Below, piece by piece: positions 59,759 through 64,000 of a stretch of DNA of 64,000 nucleotides. Position numbers and translations under genes: made by a program. The stretch comes from Kappaphycus alvarezii (taxonomy: Eukaryota > Rhodophyta > Florideophyceae > Gigartinales > Solieriaceae), in contig NADL03000012.1 in assembly GCA_002205965.3 (NCBI GenBank), positions 186,001 through 250,000 of the forward strand, read 5' to 3'. Position 1 is the first letter of the stretch. Each line of letters starts with the position of its first letter. The notes beneath the pieces are model-generated. The model did not search any database, was not told where the DNA came from, and saw only the letters and a list, made by a program, of their open reading frames with translations.

Positions 59759-60455
59759 ATGAGCAGCATACCGTAAGTACGCACAGCAGAAAATTAGAAA
59801 TCATACAGCACATCACGAACTTGCAGGTACTGCGAGGATGGTATGCAAACACAACAAAGACTGACTCTGTACAGAGCAAGGTTGCGCAAAGTGAGGGACG
59901 ATCCGGAAGCAGGAAAAAACCCCCACCATAATTTTGAATATCGACAGGTTGGATGGCGAAAAAATGCCTCACCCGGCGAGAAGGTGGAAAGGATTGAGTC
60001 ATTTATCGGCATGAATGATATTTCTTGCATCCATACATCGGACGTACAGTAAGGATATCGACAGAATTTAACGGACCGGAATTGTTACTACAGTACTGAA
60101 ACCAGAAGTGGGATGATTCGCGGATATCACAGTTCCGCCAATTGCGATTGATTATATGTACATATACACGTATACCGATTGTACCGTGAGAAAACATAAT
60201 CTGAGAACTTCCTAAATTCAGAGACGGAGGTGGAATTTGTGATGCTTCTGATCCTGAAAAGTGGCCCGGCGTTTAATCATTTCCATAATCTGCTTGGGAT
60301 GCTGTTCTTTACAGGACCTAGTGAATATTATTCATGCCTTGTGCAGATGAAAGCACCGCGGGCCATTCAGGAGAGGAAGGAAAAAAGGGCGTACTGTATG
60401 AGCGAGCATTGGTAGCTTTAGAGGATATTGACAACATGATTGAAGGACTGCGGTG
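59759..60455 (+). CDS. possible small multi-exon gene, unknown product
   Basis: ATGAGCAGCATACC is followed by a GTAAGT donor at about 59773 and, after a short AT-rich intron, an acceptor ttgCAG near 59826. Splicing gives an open frame through QTQQRLTLYRARLRKVR, PHHNFEYRQVGW and KVERIESFIGMND. A later frame ending at 60455 reads KKGVLYERALVALEDIDNMI, like a C-terminal helix. Introns linking the two are not clear. I do not recognise a family. Confidence 0.25.
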
Positions 60456-60459
60456 AGCG

Positions 60460-61095
60460 GCGGAGCACCTTAAATCTATGACTCTATAATGCCAGGCGTC
60501 AGTCTCATTGCATCTTGGAAGAAACTTTACCTTGGGACAAACCGTTGGTGTAAAAAGGCTTCGTCGGTAAATATCTAGAAGAGCGCAGTAAAACCGCGGG
60601 AACATTTAGGTCACCCACAGAGGGATGGCGGGTAGGAGCGGTTATTGGAGGTTCGTTGGGCGGGTGGCTTACCTAAAGAGAGACAAAACGGCGTCCAACT
60701 TAAAATCATGTTTAACCGCCTAATCTGTGTGTTGGTTCTTCATAGTACTGTACCTTATTATGCTTCGCGCGGCCCTTCTTCGCCCATTTGCACTGGGATT
60801 CTGCTGTACCACTTAGCCGTAAGTACTAAGAAAGAAGGTTAATGCATGCAGTATCGTACTAATGCCGTGAAGTTTGCTGACTTTATCGTACAATACAGTA
60901 CAGTACAGTACAGGGCAAAAATTTGGGTAATTTAGCATTTGGAATGTTGCGTCATTTCTTAAAAGGAGGCCACATGAGGGATTGAGTGGGTGTGAGCTTA
61001 CAGAGTACGAGGTTAGCAGCCTGGCCGCGTCACACTCGACTTTTCCCGCACAACGAACCAACGCCGTGGATGATTAACTTTATGGCATCAGAACG
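60460..61095. other. intergenic
   Basis: No gene is seen. A GTACAGTA palindrome block lies at 60889-60914. Confidence 0.5.
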
Positions 61096-61153
61096 ATACA
61101 ACCGATTGCATCTTCCATACATAAAAATAACCTAAAATTCCCCCTCTAAACAC
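61096..61153. repeat. dispersed repeat, copy 2
   Basis: It matches 20181-20240 by eye with scattered differences (catcttccat...aaaataacc...aattcccc). The last bases overlap the stop codon of the minus-strand frame ending at 61132. Confidence 0.6.
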
Positions 61154-61470
61154 CAGCCTTTTGAGGTTGTCCCGCCTGACTCTGCCTTCTTTTCAGGTTC
61201 TTCAATCTCAGAGCTGACGGGTGAGGCGGGAGAAGCAGAGTCGGGGAGGAAGGCTGCGGACAGTTTGCGGAGTAGTGCGAATTCCTGCCGCATCATTGTT
61301 TCGACGGCGCGGAAGCTGGGGTCTTTTTTCATTTTCATCACGGTAGCAAAGCAAGAGACGGCAATTTCATCTCCGAGGTCGAGAGGGCTGATAGCGGTCC
61401 GGAATGACATCGCGAGCTTGAGGAAGGAGGCCACGACGGTTTCCGGCTGGAGGGAGTGGGGGGGGGAAGT
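61132..61470 (-). CDS. C-terminal part of an unrecognised protein
   Basis: The minus-strand frame reads VVASFLKLAMSFRTAISPLD, IAVSCFATVMKMKKDPSFRA and MMRQEFALLRKLSAAFLPDS, helical and well balanced, ending in an acidic-Lys tail and a TAG at 61132. Upstream of about 61470 the sequence turns into the proline-rich start of the plus-strand non-LTR element, so the gene seems truncated there. No family is recognised. Confidence 0.35.
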   Translation of the reverse strand, partial: TSPPHSLQPETVVASFLKLAMSFRTAISPLDLGDEIAVSCFATVMKMKKDPSFRAVETMMRQEFALLRKLSAAFLPDSASPASPVSSEIEEPEKKAESGGTTSKGWCLEGEF

Positions 61471-61474
61471 TCTT

Positions 61475-64000
61475 GACGACGTCGTAATTGACGGCCCCCT
61501 CCCCACGAACCCGCTACGCATACCGCCCCACTTGATGCTGACATGGTCACATCCCAATGCGTGCATCACCCACATCCCCAACCCCCAGCCATGCCCGACA
61601 CCCGACATTATCTATCAACTGCGATCCCAACGTTGAAATACCTACCCAACAGCCTTCGCCCAGACTTTCATCGCCTATTCCATGATCTCTACTCCCGATA
61701 CAACTCAGCCCGCACACAAGACACCCAAGCTGAAGCACTCTCTTGCATCCTGGCAACGCTAAACTACTTCTTAGAAGGAATGGACGGCACGAGACACGAA
61801 CTCGCTTCTTCACTGGCGTTCATCTCAACCCTCCGCAACCGCATCCACCTCTCCAGGCAAGGACGTGGCAACAGCTTTACGCGCTGCACTGACGCCTTTA
61901 CACTGCAACATCCCACTGCGCCGCAGAGGGCGACCCAGTCACCAATACAACGATGTCAACGATACGTCCGGACGGATGTCTCTCCAAAGCAACGGCTGCC
62001 CTCCTACAGAATACGCCACCGGCGACGCCTCCCCAGCCACACTTCCCATCCTCCAAAACCTTCACCCCTCGCCCCTCCACGAAGCCACGCCAACCCCTCA
62101 GCCCGAACTCCCCACCATCACCCCCTTCGCCGAGTCCACAGTTCGACGACCTTACAACCCTGAATAGGCACTCGGCACCCGGACCGGATGGCATGCGACC
62201 CTCCATCCTTCGCGTCCTCTCCACGCTCCAGCGGCGCGGAACCACAAGCAAACGCACTGTCAGCCCTAACGGACTTCGTCAACAAGCTTAGCAAACGGCA
62301 CTGTACCCACCTCACTCCAAACCTGCCTCTCCGCCGCATCACTGATCGCAATCCCGAAAAGCTCACCTGACTCCTACGTCTACGGCCCATAGCAATCGGG
62401 ATCCTATACAGACGTTTTGTGGCACGGCTCCTCGCAGCTAGACTCAGCAACGACGGCGTCTTTCTCTCGCACCTACGACCGCTGCAACACGCAGTTGGCT
62501 CTAAACACGGCATTGAAGCTATCATACACGCTCCGCCTCACGGCTTCTGCCCTCAAAGATCAAGACTACGTCCTCTGAAATCGACCTCTCCAACGCCTTC
62601 AACAGCGTGGAGCGCTCCTGTTTTCTCCGCTCGGTCATCGACTACGCCCACAGGCGGCCAGGTTCGTTCACCTAACCTACGGGAGGGCCTCGGATTTGCA
62701 TTTGGCCCCTACGTCCTGCAGTCTGCCACAGGTACACACCAAGGCGACCCTCTCGCCATGCACCTGTACGCACTCGCCATCCAACCTTTCCTCCGCCATC
62801 TGCACACATCTTCCCCGCAGCCGCGATGCACGCATGGTATGCCGACGACGGCAACATCATCCTTCCCTCCCGTGACGCCCCGGATCTACTGCACACAATC
62901 GAGAGGGAAGGCAGGCAGCTAGGAATGTTTATTAACTTGCAGAAGACTGAAGCATGGTGGTTCGGAAAGGACAACCTCCCCGCCTCCCCTGCAAAATCGT
63001 CACTGCCGAGGCCACTACAGTGCTCGGGTCCCCGATCGGAACTGACCACGGATGCTCTTCTCTCCTCCACACAGCCTCCAGTCCGCCCGGAACATCTGGG
63101 CAGCCCTTCCAGCCCTCCGGGATCCCCAAACTTCCTTCCACCTCCTTCGCCACTGCGCAAGCGCATGCAAGCTCGTGTACACCCTTCGGACAACCCCGCC
63201 GCACCTAACCCTTTCTTTTCAAATGCGTTTGATGAAGAACTGCGAGGGGCTTTTCAAAGGATTCATCGCGACCTTCATCAGGCTTCTTGGCACTGCGCAA
63301 CACTTCCATTCACAATGGGCGGCCTGGGGCTCACACTCATCTCAATTCATGCCGCTGCATCTCTGCTCCATGCTCAGTACCTACACATCATCCCGACCTA
63401 CTCCCGGAAGACGGACGCCACCTCCTCCTCTGCCGTCCGCAGAACGCACAGCTCCCTCGACCAGTCCCTCCTCCCCGACCACCTCCAACTCGAGCCCCTG
63501 CTCGCCCGCCTTCAAACGGTGGGCCCCCGCAAGGCGTCCAGCAACATCACCACGCCATTCACGAGCAACGCCTCCAAGCATACCTAACTCTCCCCCGCAA
63601 CATGAAACCGCAGCCCAACGCCTCGCGAGGAATCTTAGCTGCCGAACCCGCTCTGCCAACTCCCCTTTCCTCACACTCCCACTCACGCAGCTCTACTCGA
63701 GTTCCCCCAGATCTGGACGTACATGGTCCTACTGCGCCTCGGCAACCCGGTCTTCAGTGGCCTCGACTGGTGGCCTCGATGCCTGATGTCACACGTTTGA
63801 TCCTCGCCCCTCCTCGACCCGCTTGGTAGACATGCGACTCATTGCCCATCCATGGAAGGATTCCTCCGAAGGCACAATCACTTACAGAATAAGCTGTTTT
63901 CCCTGCTTCGGCACCATCCGCAATGCTCAACCACCCTCGAGTACACCTTCCCCGCGGAAAACCACCTCCCGCCCTAAGAGCGCCGCAGGATGGACATCTT
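61475..64000 (+). mobile_element. non-LTR retrotransposon with reverse transcriptase, cut by the window end
   Basis: A GC-rich insertion (differing in composition from the left flank) encodes RT and a C-terminal zinc/endonuclease-like region in the plus orientation. Its 5' end is not defined; the 3' end is outside the window. It differs from the element ends at 30.7, 35.2 and 45.8 kb in sequence but has the same C-terminal layout. Confidence 0.75.
61543..64000 (+). pseudogene. non-LTR element ORF: reverse transcriptase and C-terminal CCHC/endonuclease-like region
   Basis: In several shifting frames: SAPGPDGMRPSIL near 62172, AVGSKHGIEAIIHA near 62492, DLSNAFNSVERSCFLRS near 62585 (first catalytic Asp block), GTHQGDPLAMHLYAL near 62728 and AWYADDGNIILPS near 62832 (catalytic YADD). 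The C-terminus has RLGNPVFSGLDWW, then DPLGRHATHC near 63816 and RRHNHLQNKLF near 63868, followed by EYTF and RRRMDI. This resembles the zinc finger and restriction-like endonuclease after the RT in R2/NeSL-like elements. At least five frame breaks are present. Confidence 0.75.

Overview
The window is eukaryotic nuclear DNA: a few host genes sitting in a bed of retrotransposons and DNA-transposon relics. Support comes from GT-AG introns in a recognisable NMNAT gene, a homeodomain gene, a biotin-dependent urea carboxylase, Ty1/copia and Ty3/chromovirus elements, PIF/Harbinger relics and non-LTR elements. The domain order of the urea carboxylase (carboxylase first, amidase last) is unlike the fungal DUR1,2 order. 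Together with sparse short introns and the transposon mix, this fits a multicellular red alga best. That is an inference; other protists are not excluded.

Layout. 1-2.5 kb: right part of a degraded copia element (+), cut by the window edge. 2.5-7.4 kb: a second, related copia relic in reverse orientation, with one LTR at its 3' end. 7.5-16.5 kb: a chromovirus cluster with three LTRs, a long leader (zinc-finger ORF, tRNA-like block, four 27-bp repeats), gag, pol with a candidate -1 frameshift site, and a second partial copy. 17-19 kb: DDE transposase relics (-). 20.5-21.5 kb: NMNAT gene (+) with two introns. 22.7-24.5 kb: C2-domain gene (-). 25.2-30.6 kb: nearly complete copia element. 30.7-31.4 kb: 3' end of a non-LTR element. 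31.9-33.9 kb: Harbinger nuclease fragments around a GC-rich insertion. 36.5-37.6 kb: Myb/SANT-like ORF (-). 37.6-45.8 kb: AT-rich gene-poor stretch. 48.2-50.1 kb: homeodomain gene (+). 52.4-57.6 kb: urea carboxylase fused to an amidase domain (+). 61.1-61.5 kb: end of an unknown gene (-). 61.5-64 kb: non-LTR element with reverse transcriptase, running off the right edge.

Host genes are single-copy islands with no operon-like coupling. Most host ORFs carry one-base frame breaks, many in homopolymers, so either assembly error or decay must be weighed for each. The most notable signals are the urea carboxylase/amidase fusion whose amidase has lost two catalytic residues, a slippery heptamer plus stem at the chromovirus gag-pol junction, the self-nested chromovirus, a zinc-finger leader ORF, and a dispersed TACTGTAC/GTACAGTA palindrome family lying near host genes.
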